A stretch of 64,000 nucleotides of DNA from NCBI RefSeq assembly GCF_016907655.1, contig NZ_JAFBCL010000001.1, positions 3,630,001 through 3,694,000 of the forward strand, written 5' to 3'. Below the pieces are notes generated by a model. It was given only the letters and a program-made list of their open reading frames with translations. It was not told the origin of the DNA and did not search any database. Positions 35,156-43,837 of this stretch are shown here, piece after piece (the stretch's first letter is position 1; each line of letters opens with the position of its first letter). The translations under genes were made by a program, and so were the position numbers. The DNA comes from Saccharothrix algeriensis (lineage in GTDB: Bacteria; Actinomycetota; Actinomycetes; Mycobacteriales; Pseudonocardiaceae).

Positions 35156-36229
35156 TCAGTCGGGTGACGTGCTCGGCAGGCCCGGGGTGCTGCCGGGGGA
35201 ACGCCAGTCGTCCCGCCGCTCGACCGACCGGGCGGTCGGGGGCGTCAGGTGGTGCTGGCTCGCCGTGCACCCGGGAACGCCACCTCGGTGGCCGTTCGAG
35301 CTGTCCTGCGCACCCGAGGACGCCGTGGTCGGCGCGGCGGGCGCGGGGGCCTGGCCCGGGGTCGGCGCGGGGGCCGTCGGGCCGGGCTTCTCCCAGGTCG
35401 GACCGGTCGCGAGGAGCGCTTCCGCGGGCGCCTCGGCCGGCTCGGGAGCCGGGGGGACCGGCAGGTCGTCGGCCACCGGCGCGGGCTCGGCGGCGGGCGC
35501 CGCGACCGGTGGGGTCGCGGGTTCCGGGGCCGGCTGCCCGGTGGCCGGCGCCGCCCGGGGGGCGGCGGGCTCGGCCGCGGCCCCCGCCTCGCGCGGCTCG
35601 ACCGGCGCCTTGTTCGCCACCGCGGCGGAGTGGCTGTAGCCGGTGCGCCCCGCGCCGCCGGAGTGGTGGAACTCCTCTTCCACCAGGTCGGCCATGTGCT
35701 CGCCGGTGGACGTCGCGGCCACCATCCCGACGGGGGGCACGACGGGCGCCTCCGCCGAGGTCAGCACCTCCGCCGGGACCAGCACGTCGACCGGCAGCGG
35801 GACCGCCGCGGGCAGCGCGGTCACGGCCGGCAGGCGGACCGCCTGGGAGAGGGCCGCGGGGAGCGCGATCGCGTGGTCGGGCAGCGCGGAGCCGGTGGGC
35901 ATGGCCTCAGGCAGCGCGGAGCCGGTGAACGCGGAGCCGGTGGGCACGGCCTCGGGCAGCGCGGAGCCGGTGAACGCGGGGCCGGTGAGCGCGGGGCCGG
36001 TGAGCGCGGAGTCGGGCAGCGCGGCGCTCGGCAGGCCGGTCGCCGTGTGCTGCTGGTGCAGCACGACGTTCACCGGGTCGAGCGTTTTTGGCCCCTCGTC
36101 CGAGTGGTCTTGCGGTTGGGCCGAGGCCGAACCGCCGCAGCACAGCCACGCGACCGCCGCCAGACCGCCCGCGGCCAGCGCCCGGAGCAGCAGCGATCCG
36201 CTGCGGCGCACCGCGTCGGAGCCTGCCAC
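35156..36229 (-). CDS. Secreted Ala/Pro-rich repeat protein
   Basis: The 357-residue protein has a Sec signal peptide (RALAAGGLAAVAWLCCGGSA, cleavage after SASA). A stretch of pentapeptide-like repeats (ALTGPALTGPAFTGSALPEA, about residues 72-115) follows. Then come a short ordered part (MADLVEEEFHHSGGAGRTGY, about 182-205) and a Pro/Ala-rich C-terminal half. No catalytic domain is recognised. The start is a GTG at 36229. It diverges from the subtilase gene. It is a structural or surface protein at most guess level. Confidence 0.75.
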   Translation of the reverse strand: MAGSDAVRRSGSLLLRALAAGGLAAVAWLCCGGSASAQPQDHSDEGPKTLDPVNVVLHQQHTATGLPSAALPDSALTGPALTGPAFTGSALPEAVPTGSAFTGSALPEAMPTGSALPDHAIALPAALSQAVRLPAVTALPAAVPLPVDVLVPAEVLTSAEAPVVPPVGMVAATSTGEHMADLVEEEFHHSGGAGRTGYSHSAAVANKAPVEPREAGAAAEPAAPRAAPATGQPAPEPATPPVAAPAAEPAPVADDLPVPPAPEPAEAPAEALLATGPTWEKPGPTAPAPTPGQAPAPAAPTTASSGAQDSSNGHRGGVPGCTASQHHLTPPTARSVERRDDWRSPGSTPGLPSTSPD

Positions 36230-36467
36230 TGGAGATCACCACCGTTCCGGTTGCGGCGAACGGGACGGACCGTTCGAGGTCTGCGTTTCGCTATGTCTAG
36301 CACTGGGCACCGCATTTGCGAACGTTTCGGCGCGGAACCCACTCGGAAGGGCGGTGTCGTGCGGCTGTCCGGGGCGTCGCGCCCGTCCGTGAACACCGTC
36401 CGTCGTGTTCAGCGCATCGGGTGACCACAACAAGCGTCCGGTGTGGACACCGGGCACTGTGTCCACC

Positions 36468-37571
36468 ATGGACAGCGTCGACGTCATCTCACTGGCCGAA
36501 CTCGCCGACCGCTGGCGGGCGGAGCACCCCGGCCTGACCGTGCACGACCCCGGCGGACCGCAGGAGTGCCTGATACGTTCGGGTGAACTCCTGATTCGGT
36601 CGGACGGCGTAACGGCGGCGGTGGACCGGTTGCGCCGTTGGGTGGACCGGGTGGAGGAGGCGCCGGAGACGAAATTCGCTCGCATCCACCTGCGGCCCGG
36701 CGAGCAGCCCGTGCGGATCGCCGCGGACTGCGGCCTGGCCGTCGCGCCGCACCACGTCCACGTCGGCAGCCCCATCATGATCGGCACCGCCCGCCCCCTG
36801 CCGCGCTCGGCCCCGCCGCCGCCCGCGCCCGCCGACGAGACGTGGTCGGTCACCGCCGCGGTGCTCGACACCGGTCTGGACCCGCACCCGTGGTTCGCCG
36901 GGCGGCCGTGGTTCGCGGCGTCGGAGCACTCGCCCGAGGTGCTCGACGCCGACGGGCGGCCCGGCCAGGACCGGCAGGCCGGGCACGGCACGTTCGTGGC
37001 CGGCGTGCTGCTGCAGCACGCGCCGGGCGTGCAGGTCCGGCACCGGCGGGTGCTGTCGTCGCTCGGGCTGACCGACGACGCCACCGTCGCGCGCGGCCTG
37101 CGGTCGGTGCGCGGGGCGGCCGACGTCGTCGTGCTCACGTCGGGCTGCCACACGGCCGACGACACCTGCCCGCCCGTGCTGCGGCACGAGGTCGAGCGGT
37201 CCGGGGCGGTGGTCGTGGCCGCCGCCGGCAACGGCGCGACGTCGCGCCCGGTGTGGCCGGCGGCGCTGCCCGGGGTGGTGGCGGTCGGCGCCGACGCGCC
37301 GTTCTCCAACCACGGGCCGTGGGTCGACGCGCTCGCGCCCGCCGTGGACGTGACCAGCAGCCACGTGCGCCTGACGCCCTCGGCGGACGCCGCGCCGGGC
37401 ACCGAGACGCGCGAGTACGGCTACGCCCGGTGGAGCGGCACGTCCTTCGCCGCGCCGCGCGTCGCCGCCGACATCGCCCGCCTGCTGCACCTCGGCGTGC
37501 CGCCGGCGGAGGCGGTCCGGCAGATCACCCGGCACCCCGACGGGCCGCCGGCCGCGCTGCAGCCGACCTGA
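36468..37571 (+). CDS. Cytoplasmic subtilisin-family (S8) serine protease
   Basis: The 367-residue protein has the full subtilase triad: Asp134 (AAVLDTGLDPH), His173 (AGHGTFVAGV) and Ser326 (SGTSFAAP), with oxyanion Asn255 (AAAGNG). The N-terminal 125 residues are unlike a standard propeptide and may hold a recognition domain. There is no signal peptide or membrane helix, so it should act inside the cell. The ATG at 36468 is chosen over upstream in-frame codons, none of which has a ribosome site. The gene converges, 17 bp away, with the operon encoding the CHAT protease, which suggests that the two peptidases may form a cascade. Confidence 0.9.
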   Translation: MDSVDVISLAELADRWRAEHPGLTVHDPGGPQECLIRSGELLIRSDGVTAAVDRLRRWVDRVEEAPETKFARIHLRPGEQPVRIAADCGLAVAPHHVHVGSPIMIGTARPLPRSAPPPPAPADETWSVTAAVLDTGLDPHPWFAGRPWFAASEHSPEVLDADGRPGQDRQAGHGTFVAGVLLQHAPGVQVRHRRVLSSLGLTDDATVARGLRSVRGAADVVVLTSGCHTADDTCPPVLRHEVERSGAVVVAAAGNGATSRPVWPAALPGVVAVGADAPFSNHGPWVDALAPAVDVTSSHVRLTPSADAAPGTETREYGYARWSGTSFAAPRVAADIARLLHLGVPPAEAVRQITRHPDGPPAALQPT

Positions 37572-37588
37572 CGGCCGCCGGGCCGGCG

Positions 37589-39748
37589 TCACCCCGCGCC
37601 GAAGCACACGAACGAGAGGTCGCCGTGCTCCAGCTGCGCCGCGGCCAGTGCCCGCGCGGGTGCGCCCAGGTCCGCGTGCAGGTCCGCCATGAGCCCGACC
37701 ACCCGGTCGTCCGGCACCGCCCGCACGCCGGCGACCACCGCCCGCACCCCTCGGCGCAGCAGGGCCGGCGCGAGCCCGGAGTCGCACGCCGACAGCACGA
37801 CGACCGACGGCGCGTTCCCGACGCGGTCGAAGTCGTAGCCGTGCAGCGGGCCGTCGTCCAGCACCAGGTGGGAGAACAGGGGCAGGTCGGTCCGCCGGAC
37901 GCCGTGCGCGGCGATGTGGACGACGTCCGCGGTTTCCATGGCGTGCAGGGCCTCCGCCACCGTCGAGAGCCGCTGACCGCCGTGGATCCGTTGCAGCGCT
38001 TGCACTTCCTGCTCCGCACAGCGCAGCGACGGCCCGGCGAACCACACCCGCCGATCCACCGACAGCGGCCTGCGGGCGGCCGACAGCCAGCACCCCGCCG
38101 ACGGCGCGACGGAGACCTCGCGACCGCGGCAGGACGGCAGCGCCGCCCACGGCACGCGTTCCAGCTCGGCGCTGGGCACGACCACCAGCGGGCGGTCGCC
38201 GGCCGGGGCGGTGAGCCGGTCCAGCGCGGCGAGCGCGCCCGGGTCGTCGGCCAGCTCCAGCCGCTCGGCCTGCCGGGCGAGGGCGGCGGCGTCGCCGAGG
38301 TCGTGCAGCCGCACCCCGCCCGCCGCCGCGCACACCGCCGCCAGCCGCCCGCCGTGGTTGGTGAAGCTGAGCATCGCCTTGTCCGCCAACGCTTCCAGCA
38401 GGTCGGGCAACGCGAACGCCGGTCGGCGCGAGGTGCCGGCGGCCAACGACAGGCGGCGGATCTCCCGCTCCAGGGACACGACCCGCCGGTGGTCGTCGCG
38501 GGCGCGGGCCAGGCGCAGCTCGGTCAGCGCCGCGGCCGTCTCCCGGGTCGGCGCCGGCGGGTCGGCGCGCCGCCGCTCGCCCCACCGCAGGGCGGCGGCG
38601 GCGTCACCGCGGCGCAGGGCGTGGCCCAGGGCGATGTCGACCAGTTCGGTGCCGGGCCACGTGGTCGGCTCGTGCAGGCGCAGCCCCGCCGAGCAGGCGG
38701 CCACCGCCGCCCGCCGGCTGGTGGCCGCCCTGGCGCGGGCCAGCCAGCCGATCGCCCGCGACCGCGTGGTCCCGCGATCGCGGCGGGCGGTGTGCGGCGC
38801 GGCCACCAGGCGCAGCTCGGCCGCGTCGTCGTGGTGGCCCTGGCGCTCGCACGCGGCGGCGATCGCGGTCGGCGAACCCGGCGCGCCCGCCCGCACCGCC
38901 ACCGCCCGCGCGGCCGGGACCCAGCGCAGCCGGCGCTGCCGGCGGAACAGCGCCCCGGCGCGCTCGGCCAACCCGCGGGCCGCGGCGGGGTCGCCGTCCC
39001 GCAAGGCGCAGCGGGCGGCCAGGAGCAGCGCCTCGGGCAGCCGGGAGCCCCGGTCGCACCGGTCGAGCAGCGCCACCGCCGGGTCCAGCACGGCGCGGGC
39101 CTCCCGCACCAGGCCCGCGCCGAGCAGGGCTTCCGCCCGGTCGACCAGCGCCTCCGGGCGGCGGGTGGTGCGCAGGCCCTGCCGGGCCGCGTGCTCGTAG
39201 TGACGCAGGGCGGTCGGGAGGTCGCCCGCGAGCATGGCGACGAAACCCCTGTTGTGCAGGCACATCGCCGCGCGGTCCGGCTCGCCCAGGGAGGTCAGGG
39301 CGGTGTGCGCGGCGGCGAAGTCCGCGTCGGCCCCGGGCAGGCGCAGGGCGTAGGCGCGGGCGATCCCGCGGCCGGTCAGCGCGTTGGCGAGCCAGCGGCG
39401 GTCGTCCCGGCGGCGCAGGGCCCGGATCGTCCGGGACAGGCTGCTGATCGCCAGCCGCGGGTCGGCCTGCTGGCACAGCGCGAGGCCGCGCAGGCACCGG
39501 GCGCGGACCCGGTCCGGGCCGGTGAACGCCGTCGCGTCCAGGTGCCGCGCGCACGCCTCGGCGTCGCCCCGGTCGAGCGCGATCCACGCCAGGGTGAGCC
39601 GGAACCTCGGGTCGCCCGTCCTGGCCAGGGCGCGCTCCGCGAGGCGCCGCGCCTCGGCCAGGCGGCCCAGCTCGACCAGCGCGAGGGCGCGCTCGTGGGC
39701 GTCCCGGCCGCGGGCCGGCGTGCGGTGCGGCGCGGTGGTGGGCGTCAT
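37589..39748 (-). CDS. TPR-CHAT (caspase-like) protease
   Basis: The 719-residue cytoplasmic protein has an N-terminal array of TPR-like helical repeats (about 1-400, for example AHERALALVELGRLAEARRL). The C-terminal CHAT domain (about 500-719) has the predicted catalytic dyad His615 (VVHIAAHGVRR) and Cys655 (VVLSACDSGLAP). CHAT proteases are relatives of caspases and separases, and several act in bacterial programmed death or defence. Its start overlaps the stop of the small middle gene by 4 nt (39745-39748). It is the last gene of the sigma - small protein - CHAT operon. Confidence 0.93.
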   Translation of the reverse strand: MTPTTAPHRTPARGRDAHERALALVELGRLAEARRLAERALARTGDPRFRLTLAWIALDRGDAEACARHLDATAFTGPDRVRARCLRGLALCQQADPRLAISSLSRTIRALRRRDDRRWLANALTGRGIARAYALRLPGADADFAAAHTALTSLGEPDRAAMCLHNRGFVAMLAGDLPTALRHYEHAARQGLRTTRRPEALVDRAEALLGAGLVREARAVLDPAVALLDRCDRGSRLPEALLLAARCALRDGDPAAARGLAERAGALFRRQRRLRWVPAARAVAVRAGAPGSPTAIAAACERQGHHDDAAELRLVAAPHTARRDRGTTRSRAIGWLARARAATSRRAAVAACSAGLRLHEPTTWPGTELVDIALGHALRRGDAAAALRWGERRRADPPAPTRETAAALTELRLARARDDHRRVVSLEREIRRLSLAAGTSRRPAFALPDLLEALADKAMLSFTNHGGRLAAVCAAAGGVRLHDLGDAAALARQAERLELADDPGALAALDRLTAPAGDRPLVVVPSAELERVPWAALPSCRGREVSVAPSAGCWLSAARRPLSVDRRVWFAGPSLRCAEQEVQALQRIHGGQRLSTVAEALHAMETADVVHIAAHGVRRTDLPLFSHLVLDDGPLHGYDFDRVGNAPSVVVLSACDSGLAPALLRRGVRAVVAGVRAVPDDRVVGLMADLHADLGAPARALAAAQLEHGDLSFVCFGAG

Positions 39749-40167
39749 GCGACGAACCAGCGGGTCGCGAGGTCGGGGCGGCCCGGCCGGCGCAGCACGA
39801 ACCGGACCGGTCCCGGCGGGACGCCGTCCACGTGGAACCAGCCGGCCGGGTCGATGCCGGTCGTCCTGGCGCCGCCCGGCCAGCGGGTGACGGCGTGCGT
39901 GCCGGTGCGGGCCAGGCCGGTGACGCGCAGGCCCGTCGCGGTGAGCTCCAGGCGCAGGTCGAGGTCGGCGAAGCGCAGCACGCGGACGTGGCCCGCGCCG
40001 CGCAGCCCGGGTTCGGCGGTGTGGGCGGAGTCGGTGAGCAGGCGCGACAGCTCGGCCCCGGACCGCTCGGCCAGCGCGGCCCGGGCGCGCGCGGCGAGGT
40101 CGGCCGGCGGCGGGTCCAGGCGGTCGACCAGGTCGGCCAGCGAGCGCAGGAGGTCTTCGTCGGTCAT
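39745..40167 (-). CDS. Small two-part protein between ECF sigma and CHAT genes
   Basis: The 140-residue protein has a helical N-terminus (LLRSLADLVDRLDPPPADLA, residues 5-60) and a C-terminal beta-rich domain (about 65-140; VRVLRFADLDLRLELTATGL, WFHVDGVPPGPVRFVLR). The C-terminal domain resembles carboxypeptidase-regulatory-like or Ig-like folds. No zinc-binding anti-sigma motif is seen. Because it overlaps both neighbours by 4 nt, it could be an anti-sigma factor, a CHAT substrate or an adaptor. These roles are inference. Confidence 0.8.
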   Translation of the reverse strand: MTDEDLLRSLADLVDRLDPPPADLAARARAALAERSGAELSRLLTDSAHTAEPGLRGAGHVRVLRFADLDLRLELTATGLRVTGLARTGTHAVTRWPGGARTTGIDPAGWFHVDGVPPGPVRFVLRRPGRPDLATRWFVA

Positions 40168-40709
40168 CCGGCGCTCCCCGTGACCAGGCGGCGGCGCAGG
40201 ACTTCCAGGCACCGGCCGCGGGTGGGGCCCAGGCTGTTCGGCGGGATGCCCACCGCCTCGGCCACCTGCGCGAACGACAGCTCGGGCGCGAACGCGACCA
40301 GGTGCAGGATCCGGCGGCACCGCTCGGTGAGGGTGGTGTAGGCGCGCCACAGGCGGGACCGGGTGTCGCCGGCGAGGGCGCGGTCCTCGGGGGTGGGGTC
40401 CTCGGCCTCCGGCTCCCACAGGTCGAGCGGCTCCTCCCGGCCGCGCACGCGCAGCACGGCCAGCGCCTCGCGGCGGGTCGTCGTGGTCAGCCACGCGGCC
40501 AGCCGCTCGGGGCGGCGGATCCGGGTCAGGTTCTCGGCCAGGACCAGCCACGTCGCCTGGTGGACGTCCGCCGCGTCGTCGGGGCTCAGCCGGTGCGACC
40601 GGGCGACCGTCCACACCAGCCGGGAGTACCGGTGGACGATCTCCTGCCACGCGCCCCGGTCACCCCGGTGCGCCCGCGCCAGCAGCTCTGCGTTGCCTTG
40701 ATCGTGCAT
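40164..40709 (-). CDS. ECF-type RNA polymerase sigma factor
   Basis: The 181-residue protein has sigma region 2 (AELLARAHRGDRGAWQEIVH, then DAADVHQATWLVLAENL) and region 4 (LTERCRRILHLVAFAPELSF, then AQVAEAVGIPPNSLGPTRGR). No region 3 is present. The ATG at 40709 is the family-like start. It leads a three-gene coupled operon with the small protein and the CHAT protease. Its target promoters are unknown. One hypothesis is that it drives its own operon or the subtilase gene. Confidence 0.93.
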   Translation of the reverse strand: MHDQGNAELLARAHRGDRGAWQEIVHRYSRLVWTVARSHRLSPDDAADVHQATWLVLAENLTRIRRPERLAAWLTTTTRREALAVLRVRGREEPLDLWEPEAEDPTPEDRALAGDTRSRLWRAYTTLTERCRRILHLVAFAPELSFAQVAEAVGIPPNSLGPTRGRCLEVLRRRLVTGSAG

Positions 40710-40805
40710 GCCCGATGTGAGGGTCGCTCGGTCTTCCCGGCTCCCGGCGCCGCCCGATGGTGTGGCGTGGGGAACGCCGCCGCCGGTCCGCGCGTCCACT
40801 GGCGG

Positions 40806-43013
40806 CTACTCGGTGCGCAGCCCTCCCGGGCGGAGCGCCTGGCGCAGCGCGGGCAGCGTGCACAGGGCCAGGACCAGCACGACGACGGCGGCCGTCGCCA
40901 CGGTGGTGGCCAGCTCGGTCCAGGCCACGCGGAAGCGCTCGGCCGGCACCACCAGCCACGCCGTGCCGAGGCCGACCGGGACGGCGAGCGCGATGCCCAG
41001 CGCCGTGGGGATCGCCGACTGCCACAGCGCAGCCGACGTGAGGACGTTGCGCGGGACGCCGTTCGCGGTGAGCACGGCCGTCTGCCGGCGGCGCTCCCAC
41101 ACCTGGTCGACGGCCGCGGCGGCGAGGCCGACCACGGCCAGCAGGGTGAGCAGCACCGAACCGCCGATCACGCCGCTGCGCAGGGACGTGAACAGCTCCA
41201 CCTGCCCCGCCTGGAACGTCGACCGCAGCGCCACGCCCCGGTCGACGCGCCCGGTCGCGGCCAGCAGGCTGTCGCCGAACGCCGGGTCCGGGGCGCCGAC
41301 CACGACCAGCTCGGCCGGCGGGACGGCGTCGAGCACCGGGTCGGTCCCGCTCGCGACGAACAGGCCGGGCGCGCTGCCCGGCACGGTCCGGGGCTCGGGC
41401 GCCGTCCACGGGCGCCCGCCGACGACGAGGCTCGTGCCGGCCGGCGGCACGCGGGTGCCGCCGGCCGTCCGGTAGGCCGAGCCGGGCGCGCAGTCCGTGA
41501 CCCGCAGGCGCTCGGCCAGTTCCGCGCAGTCGGTGCTGACCACCAGCGCAGGCGCCGCGCCGCCCGTGCGGTGCGCCCGCACCTCGCTGACCCGCCGCAC
41601 GCCGCCGACCAGCGCGATCGCCTCCTCCAGGGACCGGACCGGGGTGTGCTCGGAGACGTCGAGCACCCAGCGGTCGGCCTCGGACCGGGCGTCGAGCGCG
41701 GACTCGGCGGTGACCCGCGCGGCCACGCCCAGCACCACCTGCAGCGCCAGCGAGCCGGCCAGCACCACGACCACCCCGGACAGCACGCGCGGCACCCCCG
41801 AGTCGGACCGCAGCCCGCGCACCGCGAGCATCGGCGCGACCCCCTCCGGGTGCAGGCGGTCGGCGACCAGCCCCACCAGCCACGGCAGCACCGCGCCGGT
41901 CCCGGCGAGCACCAGCCCGATGCCCGCGCCGACCGCGAGGGCCGTGGCCGAGTCCACCATCACCCGCCAGGAACTGCCCGCCACCGAGGTCGCCACGAGG
42001 ACCACCGCGCCCGCGCCGACCAGCGCGAACCGCCACCACGCCCGGCGGCGCACCGGCGCGGGGCCCGCGGTCGCCCGCCCCAGCGGCCCCGCGTCGTCGG
42101 TGCGCAGCGCGAGCAGCGCGGACACCACCGCGACCACCGGCACGCCCACCGCGATCACCGCGCCCAGCAGCGGGTCGGGCAGCAGGTCGGTGGGGAAGAA
42201 CCCGACCCCCTCGACCTCGATGAACCGCGCCAGCGGGCGGGCGGCGAAGAACAGCGCCACCCCGACGAACAGCCCCAGCACCGCGCCGGTCAGCGTCTCG
42301 CCGCCGGCGATCCACCGGACCTGGGCGCGGCTCGCGCCGACGAGGCGGATCGCGGCCAGCCGCCGGCCCCGGCCGGTCGCGCCGAGCCGGGTGGCGACCA
42401 GCACGAAGATCCCGAGGGGCACCAGCAGCGCGCCGATCGCGGCCACCACCAGCAGCCGGTAGGCGGGCAGCAGCGTCGACCGGGGCTCGTCGGCGCCGAA
42501 GCCGGCGACCGGGACGGCGCCGCCGGCGTTGCGGTCGGACAGCCCCGCGTAGAACAGCAGGGACTTGGGCCTGGGCAGCCCGGCGTCGGCGATGACCCCG
42601 ATGACGCGCTCGGGGAACCGCGCGCGCACCGAGTCGTCGGTCTCGATCAGGTGCAGCAGCTCCGGCGAGACCACCACCTCGCCCCGCTCGGGCAGCCGGC
42701 CGACACCGGGCGGCGCGGGCCGGTCCGCCCCGGTGGCCGCCAGCTCCACGCCGAGGATGCGGCGGCCCTGCCAGGACACGGCCACCTCGCGCGCGCGAAG
42801 CGGCCCGCCCTCCTCGGCCGGGTGCAGCGCGGCGGCCCGGACGCGCTCGGACTTGGCCTCCCGCGCCGGGCCGACCGACGCGGCGAGCAGCAGCACCACC
42901 ACGCCGAGGCCGACGCCGGCGGCCGTCAGCGCCAACCTGGCCCACGAGGTCCGGCTGCCCCCGACAGCCAGTCGGACCCCGAGGACCAGGTCGGCGACCC
43001 ACCTGCGGTTCAC
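40806..43013 (-). CDS. FtsX-type ABC transporter permease (second of two)
   Basis: The 735-residue protein has the two-FtsX-domain layout of large actinobacterial export permeases. A membrane helix lies near residues 25-45, a long extracytoplasmic domain follows, and groups of helices occur in the middle and at the C-terminus (LLTLLAVVGLAAAAVDQVWE, RRRQTAVLTANGVPRNVLTS). It is paralogous to the permease at 43838-46129, sharing the N-terminal pattern DLxLGVRLAxGGxRTSW. The start is a GTG at 43013. It should pair with the PadR-linked ATPase. Substrate unknown. Confidence 0.9.
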   Translation of the reverse strand: MNRRWVADLVLGVRLAVGGSRTSWARLALTAAGVGLGVVVLLLAASVGPAREAKSERVRAAALHPAEEGGPLRAREVAVSWQGRRILGVELAATGADRPAPPGVGRLPERGEVVVSPELLHLIETDDSVRARFPERVIGVIADAGLPRPKSLLFYAGLSDRNAGGAVPVAGFGADEPRSTLLPAYRLLVVAAIGALLVPLGIFVLVATRLGATGRGRRLAAIRLVGASRAQVRWIAGGETLTGAVLGLFVGVALFFAARPLARFIEVEGVGFFPTDLLPDPLLGAVIAVGVPVVAVVSALLALRTDDAGPLGRATAGPAPVRRRAWWRFALVGAGAVVLVATSVAGSSWRVMVDSATALAVGAGIGLVLAGTGAVLPWLVGLVADRLHPEGVAPMLAVRGLRSDSGVPRVLSGVVVVLAGSLALQVVLGVAARVTAESALDARSEADRWVLDVSEHTPVRSLEEAIALVGGVRRVSEVRAHRTGGAAPALVVSTDCAELAERLRVTDCAPGSAYRTAGGTRVPPAGTSLVVGGRPWTAPEPRTVPGSAPGLFVASGTDPVLDAVPPAELVVVGAPDPAFGDSLLAATGRVDRGVALRSTFQAGQVELFTSLRSGVIGGSVLLTLLAVVGLAAAAVDQVWERRRQTAVLTANGVPRNVLTSAALWQSAIPTALGIALAVPVGLGTAWLVVPAERFRVAWTELATTVATAAVVVLVLALCTLPALRQALRPGGLRTE

Positions 43014-43837
43014 CGGAGCCCGCCCCGGACGGGACGGACCACGGCCATCACCCTCCGCGCCGCCCCGGTGGGGGCGGGGTGGAGGGAGCTTCGGTTGGGG
43101 GAGCGATCGCGGAGCACACCCCTAAAGACGCCGCAGGGGGCCGTTTCGTGGTCCCCGCGGACCAATTCGCCGGCGATCGGTTCGGCAAACCCCCGGCCGC
43201 CCGGACGACCGGCCCGTGCGCCGCGCCGCCCACCCGCCCTCGGCCGACCCGCTCCCGGCACGCCCGCCCCTGGCTCGCCCGCTCCCGGTTCGCCCGCCCC
43301 TGGCCACCCGCTCCCGGTTCGCCCGCCCCTGGCCGACCCGCTCCCGGCTCGCCCGCTCCCGGTTCGCCCGCCCTCGGCCCACCCGCTCCCGGCTTGCCCG
43401 CCCCCGGCCCACCCGCTCCCGGTTCGCCCGCTCCCGGTGCGCCTGCCCTCGGCACGCGCTGCCCGGCCCGTGCGGCGCACCGCACGCCCACCCCCGGTAC
43501 GCGCTACCCGGCCCCGCGCCCACTCCCGGCACGCGCCGCCCGCCCCGCCGGTTGTGGTGTGGCTCGCTGCCGGTGGGTGTTGTCCGGTTCGTCGGTTGCG
43601 GCGGCCTGCTTTGGGTGGGTGTTGTCGGGTCTGTGCGGTTGCGGTGCGGCTTGCTCTCGGCGGGTGTTGTCGGGCCCGCGGGGAGCTGCGGCCTGCTCTC
43701 GGCGGGTGTTGTCGGGCTCGTGCGGCTGCCGGTGGCAAGCGCTCTCCGGTGCGCCGGCCGCGGACCGGGGCGGTCGTGGCCGGGCGGGCGCGGCGCGCCG
43801 CCGCCCCGGCGGGCGGCGGCGCACGCGAGCGGCACGG
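43014..43837 (-). repeat. Tandem-repeat spacer between the two permease genes
   Basis: Two repeat blocks are seen. From about 43570 to 43745 four copies of a GGGTGTTGTC-containing unit recur at 42, 45 and 42 bp. From about 43210 to 43460 a degenerate 15-bp unit (CCCGCTCCCGGTTCG-like) recurs many times. All spacings are multiples of three. On the minus strand an open frame starts ATGA-overlapped with the upstream permease stop (43841 to 43122), and another ends GTGA-overlapped with the next start (43738 to 43010), but no single frame joins both. Whether any of this is translated is unclear. Confidence 0.6.

Noticed and set aside
43504..43824. Minus-strand ORF with PDNTRREQAA repeats
   Set aside because: The repeats read openly in several frames; this frame has no link to neighbouring starts or stops, so it is covered by the repeat entry only.
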